In this document: positions 1-9,570 of the stretch, in pieces
How the letters are laid out: every line of letters starts with the position of its first letter
Position numbering within the stretch: position 1 is the stretch's first letter
Assembly (NCBI GenBank): GCA_015499995.1
Contig: JADNRV010000759.1
Location: 1 to 14,248 of the forward strand
DNA length: 14,248 nt
Direction of reading: 5' to 3'
Source: Flammula alnicola
Lineage: Eukaryota; Basidiomycota; Agaricomycetes; Agaricales; Strophariaceae
The notes under the pieces: generated by a model
The model's database searches: none
Seen by the model: the letters and a program-made list of their open reading frames with translations, nothing else
Told to the model about the DNA's origin: nothing
Translations under genes and position numbers: made by a program

Positions 1-326
1 GCCGTATGGAAAATGGAAGTCGACTGGCGTACTGAATTCTGTTATCGCATGCACAGTCTCTGATGCGAAATTCTGCAGTTAGGTGGTTGCTCCAGAATTG
101 CAGTTTTTTGAAGACTTACGATTGAATGTCAGAGGTTCTTCGGACATGCTGTGGTCATGGAGGATGAGGTGCTGCTTTCTCACTGACACCCAAGAATAAC
201 GCTGAGCTCGCCACCGAGTCCTGGCTATGACGAGGACGATCGTGAATGTCGAATGAGTGTGCAGAGGTGTGCAGTGATAGTAGATACTAGATTGGCTGCG
301 GCCTAAATAGCTGCGGCCCGGTGAAC
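1..326. promoter_or_regulatory. Gene-free upstream region of the beta-lactamase-like gene
   Basis: No coding region can be supported on either strand here. Close to the start codon there is a 9-bp direct repeat, GCTGCGGCC, at 295-303 and 310-318. It flanks an AT-rich TAAATA block at 304-309, and an inverted CCAAT box (ATTGG) lies at 291-295. The AT block is only about 18 bp from ATG 327. If it is a TATA element, transcription would start inside the predicted first exon, which would favour the downstream ATG at 429. Regulatory meaning is inferred only. Confidence 0.3.
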
Positions 327-2674
327 ATGCCCCACACGGTTTCTCATGATGATGATCATTACATAGCTTCGGTCCTGGACTCCTGTTTACATACGCACTC
401 GCTCAAACGTAAGTACGAGTCGCAGAAAATGGGCCACCCCGAATCCCAGCCTCCCGCGCCTTTCCCTGTGCAGAAGAGATCTCGTGCCATAAAATGGGTG
501 GGATGCCTAGCTTGTCTCGCCATTTTATCTGTGGTACTTGGTCCCGAGTCCTTCACACCGAACATCCTCTCCCTCGCCAATGTCTCCAGCTCTCTGTGGA
601 ACCCGAGGTTTGCCTCAGGCATTACCTGCCAACCGCCATCCCCAAATCTCTTCGCGTATAGCCCACCTCGTCCCTCGAACGACCACATAGTGAAAGCTTC
701 TAAAGACCTCGACAAATATCTATCCAGCCGGGCCTCCAAGTCGGACATTGACAGTATCGCCGTCGCCGTCGTCACCCCTGCGGGCTCCATCTTCGAAGCT
801 GGATATGGTGTCCTGAAAGCGAACGAGACGGACGCGGAACACGCGCAGCCCGTGGACCGCGATTCAATCTACAGAATTGCGAGCATCTCCAAGATGTTTA
901 CCGTGCTGGAGACCTTGATACTCAGGGAACGAGGTGTTCTGAATTGGTGAGATTGTTTGGTCAACCCTGCGATTCCTACATACTAATTGTTTAAACTTTG
1001 ACCGCGAATAGGGATGATCCTGCAGACAAGTATTTGCCTGAATTTACGCCCCCTTCAAGTTCGTATGGATGGGCTCGCTACCTAGACGGGCAAAACCAGC
1101 TTGTCGACTTAGACACACCGCGTATCACGCTCCGCCAGCTTGCCAGTCATCTTGCAGGTTCGTATCGGTCGATTTTTTCATCTTCCATAAAATTTCCAGA
1201 AAAACTAATGAAGCATTATGCCTCAGGTATCGGGCGCGACTACCCTCCAAGGGACATCGGAGAATGGCCCATTCCCAATCCAGCCGCAAAGAGTTTCCTG
1301 CCCGACCTAAATCACACCTACGACGAGATCATGAAAGCCGTCTCTCAGTATCCTCTCGTGAATGTCCCGTACGAATATCCCATATACTCCAACACAGGCA
1401 TAGACGTCCTGGGCCTCGCCAACGTCGCCGCCAACAAGATATCCAGCGTAGACCCGTCGCGCGCGCCCGGAACGCACAAGGAGCTGGTCCAACGCGATAT
1501 ATTCGACCCGCTTGGACTGAACAGCAGCTTCTTCCGTGTGCCCGCCGCCGACGCGGCGTTGCGCGGGCACATTGCCGTCCCGTCCAAGGACGCGGAGTGG
1601 GCTGATGTTTCGTTGGGCGACATGGGCGATGCGGCTGGGGGGCAGTATAGCTCGCTTGGGGACTTGGCGACGCTTATGAAGACGCTCTTGTCGCCGACGG
1701 CGCGAAACGGCGTCATCCCGGCGAGTGTTGTGCGCGAGTGGCTGAGGCCGCTGTATGTCTGGGGCTCTACTTCTCAGGAGGTCGGCGCGCCATGGGAGAT
1801 CGTCGACCTCTCTGGCTCGAAAGCGTACACCAAAGGTAAAATCGAAAATTAAATTATATGAAACAGTTTTGTAACCCGTGATCGTATCCTGTACAGGCGG
1901 AAATCTTCCAGGATACCACTCTGAATTCGCGCTCATCCCTGAATACTCCGTCGGCATCATCCTGCTCGTCACTGGTACGTACGCCGACACCGGCACCATC
2001 CTCAAAGAAGCCGCCAAGCGCGTCATACCTGCCTTGGAGAAACTCCACGAGACCGAGCTCCAGCGGCGGTACGTCGGAACCTGGATAAATGGGGAGGACG
2101 TGGCGGAGGTTGTGCTGAGCAAAGGTGTGCTGACGGTCAAGAAGCTCGTCGTGCGCGGCGTGGACGTGCTCAAGCTCGTGCAGACCTGGGGCTCGGATCT
2201 GGTGCAGAGAAACGGATCGCCCGTCGCGCTTTGGAGCACTGGGAGGATTGGCGAGTTTAGGTCAGTGGGGTTTTTATTGTCATGATTTTGATTTGATGCC
2301 AGATCCTGAGCCACGTTTCTCGCTTTAGGTTGGCTTTTGGGCGCCCCGAACTGAACAACGTGCGCGATATTGGATGCTGGCCGTATTGGATAACCATCGA
2401 CCCCGGAGTGAACAGCCGTGGGTCGCCCGTCGACCTCATCTACTGGAAAAATGGGATCCTGACGTACCCGTCCTCTGGAGTCAGCTTTAGCAGGAAAGAC
2501 ATTGACGTAGGTGATGAAGTTCGCGTTGATTGGGTGTTGAAAGCAGGCCTCGAAGTCATGCACCATGGACATTGGCTTCTGTATAACACCATGTACTTTT
2601 ATTACTGGAACCGCAAAATGAAAAATATTTGCTGGACCGTCTTCCTTTCTAATGCATATTATTCCGAGCTCTAA
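327..2674 (+). CDS. Membrane-anchored serine beta-lactamase/transpeptidase-like protein (5 exons)
   Basis: Proposed exons are 327-946, 1012-1157, 1227-1835, 1897-2260 and 2329-2674. All introns are GT-AG, 61-69 nt, with tactaat/actaat-like branch sites in the first two. The product is 694 residues. It carries the three serine beta-lactamase (class C, peptidase S12-like) motifs: SxxK as S186-I-S-K189, YxN as Y309-S-N311, and K458-G-G. Family context sequences such as LRQLASHLAG are also present. A hydrophobic segment at about residues 54-72, after a basic stretch, suggests a type II signal anchor with the catalytic domain outside the cytosol. Residues after about 460 form a C-terminal beta-rich domain typical of fungal family members. 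ATG 429 (context AAAATGG, residue 35) is an equally plausible start. The last ~40 residues extend beyond the usual family end (near VSFSRK), so the 3' end is less certain. Fungal members are hydrolases of unknown substrate; antibiotic hydrolysis is not implied. Confidence 0.85.
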
Positions 2675-2967
2675 TAACTAAACAACACAAAGCGTGGATA
2701 CAATATGACAAACCCTTGCAATAACGACTCCAACTAACTAATAGGCAAACACGTCCTGAATAGTTTGACTCTGAGCGGGGGTACATACAATTTTATGCAC
2801 TCCAGTGCGGTGGCGCCTGACCGATGTCGAGGCTTATTCTAATTTTGAGCGAGCCGAGCTGACGGCCTGCCTCTACTTCTGCCTTGTCGATAAGGCATGC
2901 GAGGTAAGGAATAGTCGAAGTGAGACCGAGATCTCCTTCGGTCTAAGTTGAAGTCGGAACTGTGCGA
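2675..2967. other. Convergent intergenic spacer with two small hairpins
   Basis: This lies between the 3' ends of the beta-lactamase-like gene (+) and the ABC1 kinase gene (-). I see no ORF or RNA gene. Two perfect inverted repeats sit side by side: TGCCTT/AAGGCA (2880-2885 with 2892-2897) and AGACCGA/TCGGTCT (2923-2929 with 2938-2944). Both could form short hairpins in either transcript. A role in 3'-end formation is a guess. Confidence 0.35.
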
Positions 2968-5225
2968 TCATATACTAGGTGACAACCTGAGGCGCAAAAA
3001 AAAAGATCAACAAGGCGGAGATAGGTAGAAAAAGAGACAGCCAAACTCACATGTCGTATTTAACGAGATCATCGGCATTCACAATGGCTGACGTGATGAA
3101 CGAACGCGCCTCTATCCACATCCAGATCTAAAATATCACAAACAAAAATATCAGCGCCCCGAAATAAAACGACGCGAACAAAAGCAAGCAAGCGAGACGT
3201 CTGTCAACGGTCATCCCAAAAAAAAAACCCCAAACGCACCTTCAAGAACGCGCCCAAATTCCTCGTCGGCAAATCCCCCCTCATCGTCTCCCTCGCGGCC
3301 ATCTGCCCCCCAACGTCCTCAAAATCGGCAACGCACTAGCAAACAAATCCAGCTGCGGATCCAACCGCCTCCCAATGCCCTCCAACAGCAGCACCGAAAT
3401 AACCGTATTAATAAAATCGCCCTCCATCTTCACATGGTGCACGCGCACATTCCTCAGCACCTCCGTCAGGATATCCGAGATCTTGATCTGCCCGAGCGAG
3501 AACGTCTTGCGCTTGACGCTGAGCACGAGGTGCTGCATCTTCAGCGCAAAGGTCTCGGTGTCGATGGCGAGTTCCGGGAAACGCGAGCGCTCGACCATGA
3601 GTTGGCCGGTGCGGTACCCGTCGAACTCCGCCACGGCGCGGAACAGATCGAGAAAGTTGGTCCGGTTCTTCTCGTCGAGCGTCGTTACCAGCCCGGCGTC
3701 GATGAAGACGATCTCTGGGACGTAGCCGCCGTCATGCAGCTCCTCCAATTCGTTGAGCCACAGCTGCGGTGACTTTGAGAGGGCGCTGAGACGCGCGACG
3801 ATGCTGTCCGAGTCTGTATAGTCTGCCTCGACGATTGCGGATGTTGGTAGACCGTGCTTGTCGACGGGCTCTGTGTGGAAAAAGGTATTGTAGAGGTTCC
3901 TGAGCAGCATGCGGGTCGTTGGAGGTTTGCTGAACTTGATCATGATGTTGCCGGGGTGGAGATCCGAGTGGACAAAGTTGTCGAGGAGGAGCATGTTCTG
4001 TGGATGGCATGAGTGCGAGAAAGTTTGGATGATGGGATAGAACTTACAAGAAAGGCGTCCAAGCCGACGGTGGCAATTTGCTCGTCGAATGAACCGCCGC
4101 CGTTCCGCAAAAATGCCTCAAGTGGAAGGGCGTTCATGTACTCTTCGACGAGAAGGTCCTTGGTCGACCAAACCTTGAGTGGTCGGGGAAAAGTGACAGG
4201 GACCTTTCTCGGGGCGAAATGAGATTCAAAGGCCAGAAGGTTGTCTGCTTCATGCCTGAGATCGAGCTGCTGGTTCATCATGGAGCCAAAGACGGCGACT
4301 TCCTCTGGGAGGGATATCCACTGCATTCCGGGAAAGAGGTTGATGAATCTGGCGAAAAAGGACATGATGCGGAGGTCGCGAGCGATTGTGGAGGATACAT
4401 GGGGATGAAGAACTTTGATGGCGACGGAGGCGGTAGGGACGGAAGGAAGGGGGTCGTGGAGGATGACGGGACCGAGAGGACCTCCGGGAGTTTTCCTTGT
4501 GCGCCTTGGGCCGAGGTAGGAAGGAGGGATGAGGTCTTGTTTGAGGGTTGCGCGGTAGACCTGAGCGATGGCACCAGAGCCAATGGGGGATTCATCGAAG
4601 GACTCGAAAACATGATGGAAGGGGCGTTGGAATACGGCCTCGATGACGGCTATAGTGTGGGAGAGGGCATGGGGAGTGGCTTGGGAGTGGAGAGAGCCGA
4701 GACGCTGACATAGGACAGTAGGAAAGAGATCGGCGCGAGATGCGGCCCATTGTGCGAGCTGGAGAAGGGGTGAATGAATGGGCGGGTGCAAGAAGGAGGA
4801 AGGGATACCTTGATAAACGTGGGGCCAGCTGCTTCCATGCGCGAGACCAGGAGGCCATACCACCAAACAGCACCCCATCTATCGCCCTTTGCAGGACTTC
4901 CGACGAGAAGCATGGGGCTGGAGAGGATGACGGGGGCAAAGAGGAAGAACAGATAGATGAACCGCTTGGCCGTTAGGATGGGCTCCCAGATGCGATCGTG
5001 CAGTAATGCGCGGATGGCGGCGGAGAGCGAGCGGTCTGCCTCGGACGGAGAGAAGATGGTAGGGCGTATGGGCGGAGGACATGGGATGAGCGCAGGTGAG
5101 GACAGGAGAGATACATGCGATGATGGACGGGGCAGGATATAGAGGGAGAGACCGGTGGAGAGGGGGATGGCCCAGAGCGCATGTCGGCGGATGGAAGGTA
5201 GGGCACGACGGAGGACTAGCAACAT
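2968..5225 (-). CDS. Mitochondrial ABC1-family atypical kinase (ADCK2/Cqd1-like), with apparent 3' frameshift
   Basis: Proposed exons are 5225-4809, 4758-4048, 3997-3240, 3127-3051 and 2986-2968. Introns 1 and 2 are 50 nt each. The arginine-rich start (MLLVLRRALPSIRR) resembles a mitochondrial presequence. Family motifs in order: KxGQ-type motif K139-L-A-Q142, nucleotide loop PIGSGAIAQVY (about 198-208), VAIK lysine K254, E309 in LDLRHEAD, catalytic SDLHPGN (D388, N393) and metal-binding D476-A-G. The roughly 80-residue insert between HPGN and DAG is characteristic of ADCK2/yeast Cqd1 proteins, inner-membrane regulators of coenzyme Q distribution. As sequenced, the frame runs from TLGG into a stop at 3281 (614 residues). 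One extra base in the C run 3306-3311 restores QMAARETMRGDLP and then, across intron 3128-3239, WMWIEARSFI (about 655-660 residues). The last intron (2987-3050, GTGAGT..CTCAG) is optional; without it the protein ends at 3047. It is divergent from the glycogenin gene. Confidence 0.85.
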
Positions 5226-5379
5226 GAACACAAGGAGGAACGTTCGAATGACGTCCTTTTGCTATCGTGTTGACACCTGTTGTCGCCTTATTTTCAGTCG
5301 CCTTATTTCCATCTCCCTCTCTCTTCAATACCCAACAGCGGTCTGCGCTCTTTCGCAGTACTCGCACAAGTTGCGGTCC
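5226..5379. promoter_or_regulatory. Divergent promoter between the ABC1 kinase and glycogenin genes
   Basis: Only 154 bp separate the two start codons, so the genes must share promoter sequence. A 12-bp perfect direct repeat, GTCGCCTTATTT, occurs at 5282-5293 and 5297-5308. It is followed by a CT-rich tract (5311-5325) typical of fungal transcription start regions for the + strand gene. No clear TATA box is seen. Either repeat could lie in the glycogenin 5' leader rather than upstream of it. Confidence 0.5.
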
Positions 5380-6966
5380 ATGGACAGCTCCTATGCGTTC
5401 GTCACCCTCATCTCCTCCGACAGCTATCTGCCAGGTGCACTCGCCCAGGTCGCCGCTATCAGGGAGTTGCACCCTGTCCCTCATTCTCCCCCGGAGCTCC
5501 CTTTCCAGACCGTCTGTCTCGTCACTCCAGAGACAGTCGATGTATCTTCAGTAAGGCGCCTCAGGAAGGTATTTGACCACGTCATTGGCGTCGAGATTCT
5601 CGAACAGGATAATCCTGCTGGCCTCAAACTCCTTGGTAAGCCGACGCGTCTTCCCATATATGCGCGTCTATTCACCGTAATTTCTTTCAATAGGCCGTCC
5701 AGACCTTACCACTGTCCTTACAAAGCTCCACGTTTTCCGTCTCGTTCAGTTTTCAAAAATCATATTTCTCGATGCCGACGTCCTCCCTATTCGTCCCATC
5801 TCCCACCTTTTCTCCCTTCCTTACGATTTCTCTGCCGTACCTGATGTCGGTTGGCCCGATATCTTCAATTCCGGTGTCCTTGTCCTCACTCCAGCAGAGG
5901 ACAAGTTTGAACAACTAAACCACCTCGTCCACTCAAATCCCTCTTGGGACGGTGGTGACCAGGGTATTCTCAACGAGTGGCGAGGCTCAGACTGGAACAG
6001 ACTCAGTTTCACCTACAACACTACTCCCACAGCCGCATACACGTCCGTACCCCTTCTTTTTATCTTTACGGCACATCTAACCTTTGCCTTCCAGATACGC
6101 CCCTGCGTACGAACGTTATGGCTCCCAGATAAAAGCCATCCACTTTATTGGCCAAAACAAACCGTGGAACTCGATCGCCTATCACGTCCCCTTTTCCGGT
6201 CGTCAGCCTGATGCTTCTGATTCTATCCAACGCGCTTACGACTACGACTCTCTCGTCGATCGATGGTTTGACGTGTACGATCGCAATTACAGCTCCCGCA
6301 CCATTCTTCCCCAAACGCCCTTCCAAGTCCAACGTTATACCTCGGCATGGGATCAGTCCACCGAGCCTACCCAGCCAGCACCCCCGCCTGTACGTGCTCT
6401 TGACCTCGACCAACTCAAACGACTTGCCATCGAGGGTATTAATGCCTCGGCCGCCGATATCCGATCAGGAGAGGGCACTTACAAGAGTTTGCCTCTCAAG
6501 GGCCGCGTTGATTTGATGCGCCCCAAGAAGCAGCCCTCAGAAGCAGAGCTAAAACCACAGCCGGAGCAGCCGCGGCATGAATTTTTCATTCAGCTGCCGG
6601 ACACCGTGGAACGTTCAGCGTTTGATTATGAGGATTCGCTCTCTACCCCCATCGCGCGCCCGGTCGCTCTGGGCTATGAGGAACCGCGTTGGTCAACACC
6701 TGGGCCGGATGAAATCCCGTCTAGCCCTCGTTTGCGCAGAATCTCTCTGCCACCGACGCCGTCCGTTTTACCGCCTCTGATAAGGACGGCGCCCGATTTT
6801 TATGCCAGTGAGAGCGAGCGGGAGCAGGAAGGCCTTTTGCTGGCACGTAGTGAAGAATATCATAAACCACACCACCACCACGAATCACCACCACCGGCTC
6901 ATGAACACCACCACCATCACGGACACGAACATGCTGGACAGGAACATCAACAGCAGGAACAACAGG

Positions 6967-7000
<34 letters not shown>

Positions 7001-8756
7001 GCAAGAGCACCAGCACCACCAGCACCATGAACAACCACAACAGCACCACGAGGCGCCTCCACGACCGCGCTCTCCACCCATGATGCCCTGGAACCCGGCA
7101 GTAGAGCCTCCGCCCAATGTGCCTCCCACGCCCAATGCATTCCCAGCGGACACGTATTTTGCCAATGTCTGGGATCAAACACCTTCCAGACAGAACGACC
7201 AGATACACCTCGGCCCGTCTCCACCGGATTCAGGGGGCTTTTTCCAACCGCCTCCGCCGTCTGTGATCCCTGAGACGTTGATTCAACAAGGGCACTATCG
7301 CAATGTCACCGGCGATTCGCAGCTGGGTGCTACCCCCAGTCCCGATCGAAGCAAGCTCAAGAGCGTTTTCCCATGGGAGGAGCGACCGCGACATATGCCT
7401 GCGCGCGTTTTTCCTGATTCGGACGCGCCGCCGCCATCGTTGTTTATGAGTCCGTCGAGTCAGAGCCAGACGACGACGACGGCGCCGAGTACGCCCGAGA
7501 CCAAGGCCCCGACGCACCCTGCGCGCACTATGCCGTTGTCGCCGTTGTATGGCTTGCCCACGACGTTGAATTATGCGAATGCGTGGGATAATATACCCAG
7601 CATCCAAAAGTATGCATCGAGGCTCGTCAAGCCGTCGTCGCAGCCGCCGCCGCCTCCTTTGGCGCCGGCTTTTGATGATGAGGCGTATAGGAAGGGCCGC
7701 AAGAAGAGTTGGGATGAAAGGGCGGAGATGAGCAGTCGGGATGGAGATGATGAGGATAATGCGGATGAGGAAGATGAAGATGGGCATGCCGCTCCGTCTG
7801 CGACCAAGTGGGATGACGATAGCGACGGCGAGTCGGCCAGGCGGCGCTCGAGACGCGGCTCGGTTGTTACTGCGAGTGCGTTGGTGAAGGGGAAAAAGAA
7901 GGAGTATAGGAGCCGCGGGGTGCAGACGATCATTGTTGAGACGAGGAGCCTGGGCGTGCAGGCTGATCCGCCTCAGCCTCCGCCAAAGCAGGAGAGAAAG
8001 AGGAGCTCGATGTCGTCGACCAGGAGGCAGTGGGCGCCAGCGACAGGCGCGACGGTATTGGCGCCAATGATGACGATGAGAGATGTGAGTATTGGGTCTG
8101 GAGGACATGGGTTGTCCGTCGACACGGCGCCTGCTGCTCAGCCTCATCCGCCAAAGTCCAGATCGTCCAAGTCGCCTTCGGTTTCTCCCTCCCTGAGTTC
8201 GAGTTCGCCGTTGAAGTCGCCGAGGGAGTTTATCGCTCCCTCCGTCGGTGGAGGGAATGCGCCCAAGACGGTTGTTCGTAAGCCTGTGACGCCGCCTTTG
8301 AAGCCGGTGATACGCACCTTGGGTTTGGCGTCTGCGACCGCACAGCCGGCCCAGTTGGGGCAGCTGCTTCCCGATGCTACCACCACCACTCCGAGTAATT
8401 TGTCGCCTGTGCCTTCGCTCGTATCCGTTTTGCAGAGCCAGGCCGCGGTTGCGCCTTCGCCTCTGGGCACCGTGCCCGCCCCGCCTCAGGCTGCGGCGCC
8501 GCCCTTCCTGCCGCCGTCCGCCAGGCCCTCCGGCATCAAGTCGTCGCGCAAGGAGTCGAACGAGTCTTCGCTTGGATCGCCGACGTCGTCTATTGGGCCT
8601 GTGTCTCCCCCGGAGGTGCATACAGTGTTGTCGCCGATGCGGACGGGCAGCCGGGTGTGGGATCCGGCGAGAGGTGTTGAGCTGTTCAAGCGGGGCTCGG
8701 AGGAGGTCCTTGCGAGGTTTTTGAAGATGGGATCTTGGGAAGATGATGCTCATTGA
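5380..8756 (+). CDS. Glycogenin (self-glucosylating glycogen primer, GT8 family)
   Basis: Exons are 5380-5635, 5694-6042 and 6095-8756, giving 1088 residues. Introns are 58 and 52 nt. The start ATG has good context (TCCATGG). The GT8 domain fills residues 1 to about 240. It has the DxD manganese/UDP-glucose motif D112-A-D114 in IIFLDADVLP, NSGV (144-147), GDQG (173-176) and HFIGQNKPW (218-226). The tyrosine pair Y201-T-Y203 aligns with the self-glucosylated tyrosines of yeast Glg1/Glg2 (both in a YxY) and mammalian glycogenin. The protein attaches the first glucoses to itself from UDP-glucose and then hands the primer to glycogen synthase. The long tail has a His/Gln tract (458-521), FPWE (627-630), an acidic then arginine-rich block (about 750-790, with RRGS) and a C-terminal RVWDP...LARFLKMGSWE segment, probably the glycogen synthase-binding end. 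It is much longer than yeast homologues, as expected for filamentous fungi. Confidence 0.93.
6858..7053 (+). repeat. CAN-repeat tract encoding a His/Gln-rich segment of glycogenin
   Basis: This low-complexity block inside exon 3 is dominated by CAC, CAT, CAG and CAA codons. It includes an uninterrupted run of 12 glutamines at 6969-7004, where CAG and CAA are mixed, and several runs of 4-5 histidines. The codon mixing would stabilise it against slippage compared with pure CAG. On the opposite strand it produces spurious open frames rich in Leu, Val or Cys. Confidence 0.9.
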
Positions 8757-8990
8757 GGTGGAAGGATGATGCACTACTACTACCTAGCAAGTGGAGAGCG
8801 GTTTTGAATATCCCTGAATGGACACTTTTCTCTGTTTTTATTCGTTTCGTTTCGTTTCTCCTCGCTTGTTTTCTTGTCTTGGCCACTATCACGTTCTCTT
8901 TTTTCTTCATTCTCACATCCGTCCCACCATGCGCCTCCTTTCTTCGGCTCGTTTCTCGTGCTATGCATACGGTGTTATACCTCTCTCCAC

Positions 8991-9035
8991 TTCTTTCTTT
9001 CTTAGTTTCTTTCTTTCTTTCTTTCTTTCTTTTTT
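8991..9035 (+). repeat. (TTTC)n microsatellite
   Basis: TTTC/CTTT units run through 8991-9035, interrupted once by TTAG. The cleanest stretch is 9006-9032. It lies in the glycogenin 3' region and is noncoding. Confidence 0.9.
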
Positions 9036-9313
9036 GTTCAATAATGCACTGCACATCACCCAACATACCCCCTCATACATAAGCACGTCCACAGTCTCCC
9101 TTTCTTCTCTGCAACTTACACAGTCTGTCTGTCATGCAACCTACCCCGACCCTTGCCCCCCACGCGCCCACATTCTTTTGATTCAACAATCTCTGTCTCT
9201 GTTTCATGCAATGCACTTTCTCAAGCTTTTTCTGATTTGGTTCTTGCAGTAGTTCTTGTACTTGAGTATAGATATTGATGTAGGTAGATACGTCTCTGTT
9301 GTTCGTTGTTGTT

Positions 9314-9332
9314 TGTCTGTCTGTCTGTCTGT
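9314..9332 (+). repeat. (TGTC)n microsatellite
   Basis: TGTC is repeated about 4.75 times without interruption, in noncoding sequence some 240 bp upstream of the LEA-like gene. Confidence 0.9.
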
Positions 9333-9521
9333 AGGTGTGCAAGTACATTCATCGATACCTCATACATACTACTGTAACGCCATGCCATCCAATGCAACAT
9401 TCCACTTGTCCTCTCTCGAGTTTCTTGAAGCTGTCAAAGCCTCGAAAGCCTAGGCGCCTATTACGTGATACGCGTCATTGGTTCCATGGCGGCAATGACA
9501 TCATGGTCTATGGCGGGCAGG

Positions 9522-9528
9522 TATAAAA
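9522..9528 (+). promoter_or_regulatory. TATA box (TATAAAA) of the LEA-like gene
   Basis: TATAAAA starts 49 bp before the ATG at 9571, which leaves a short leader. It is the only canonical TATA box seen close upstream of a start in the window. A CRE-like TGACATCA and an inverted CCAAT box lie just upstream, which fits an inducible or strongly expressed gene. Confidence 0.65.
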
Positions 9529-9570
9529 GCAAAAACAGGTTGGCCAACTCCTATCCACATACAATTCAAC

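Larger units (their letters stand above)
8757..9521. other. Glycogenin 3' region: long pyrimidine-rich stretch without a gene
   Basis: About 765 bp lie between the glycogenin stop and the TATA box of the next gene. The strand is strongly CT-rich, with AATAAT at 9040-9045 as a possible polyadenylation element and two simple repeats listed separately. Open frames on both strands here are repeat translations (Ser/Phe/Leu one way, Lys/Glu/Arg the other), so I do not call them. An inverted CCAAT box (ATTGG) near 9478-9482, a TTACGTGA site near 9460 and a CRE-like TGACATCA near 9496 probably belong to the downstream promoter. Confidence 0.45.

Noticed and set aside
1307..2572. Minus-strand open frame of 421 residues opposite the beta-lactamase-like gene.
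   Set aside because: It crosses the exons and introns of a gene with intact catalytic motifs on the other strand and has no family features.
6721..7224. Minus-strand frames with runs of Val, Leu or Cys opposite the His/Gln tract.
   Set aside because: They are opposite-strand readings of the CAN repeat.
7230..8774. Long minus-strand open frame opposite glycogenin (514 residues).
   Set aside because: Arg-rich shadow of the GC-biased, low-complexity glycogenin exon, with no recognisable domain or introns.
8686..9066. Minus-strand Lys/Glu/Arg-rich frame in the glycogenin 3' region.
   Set aside because: It is a translation of the TTTC microsatellite and pyrimidine-rich sequence.
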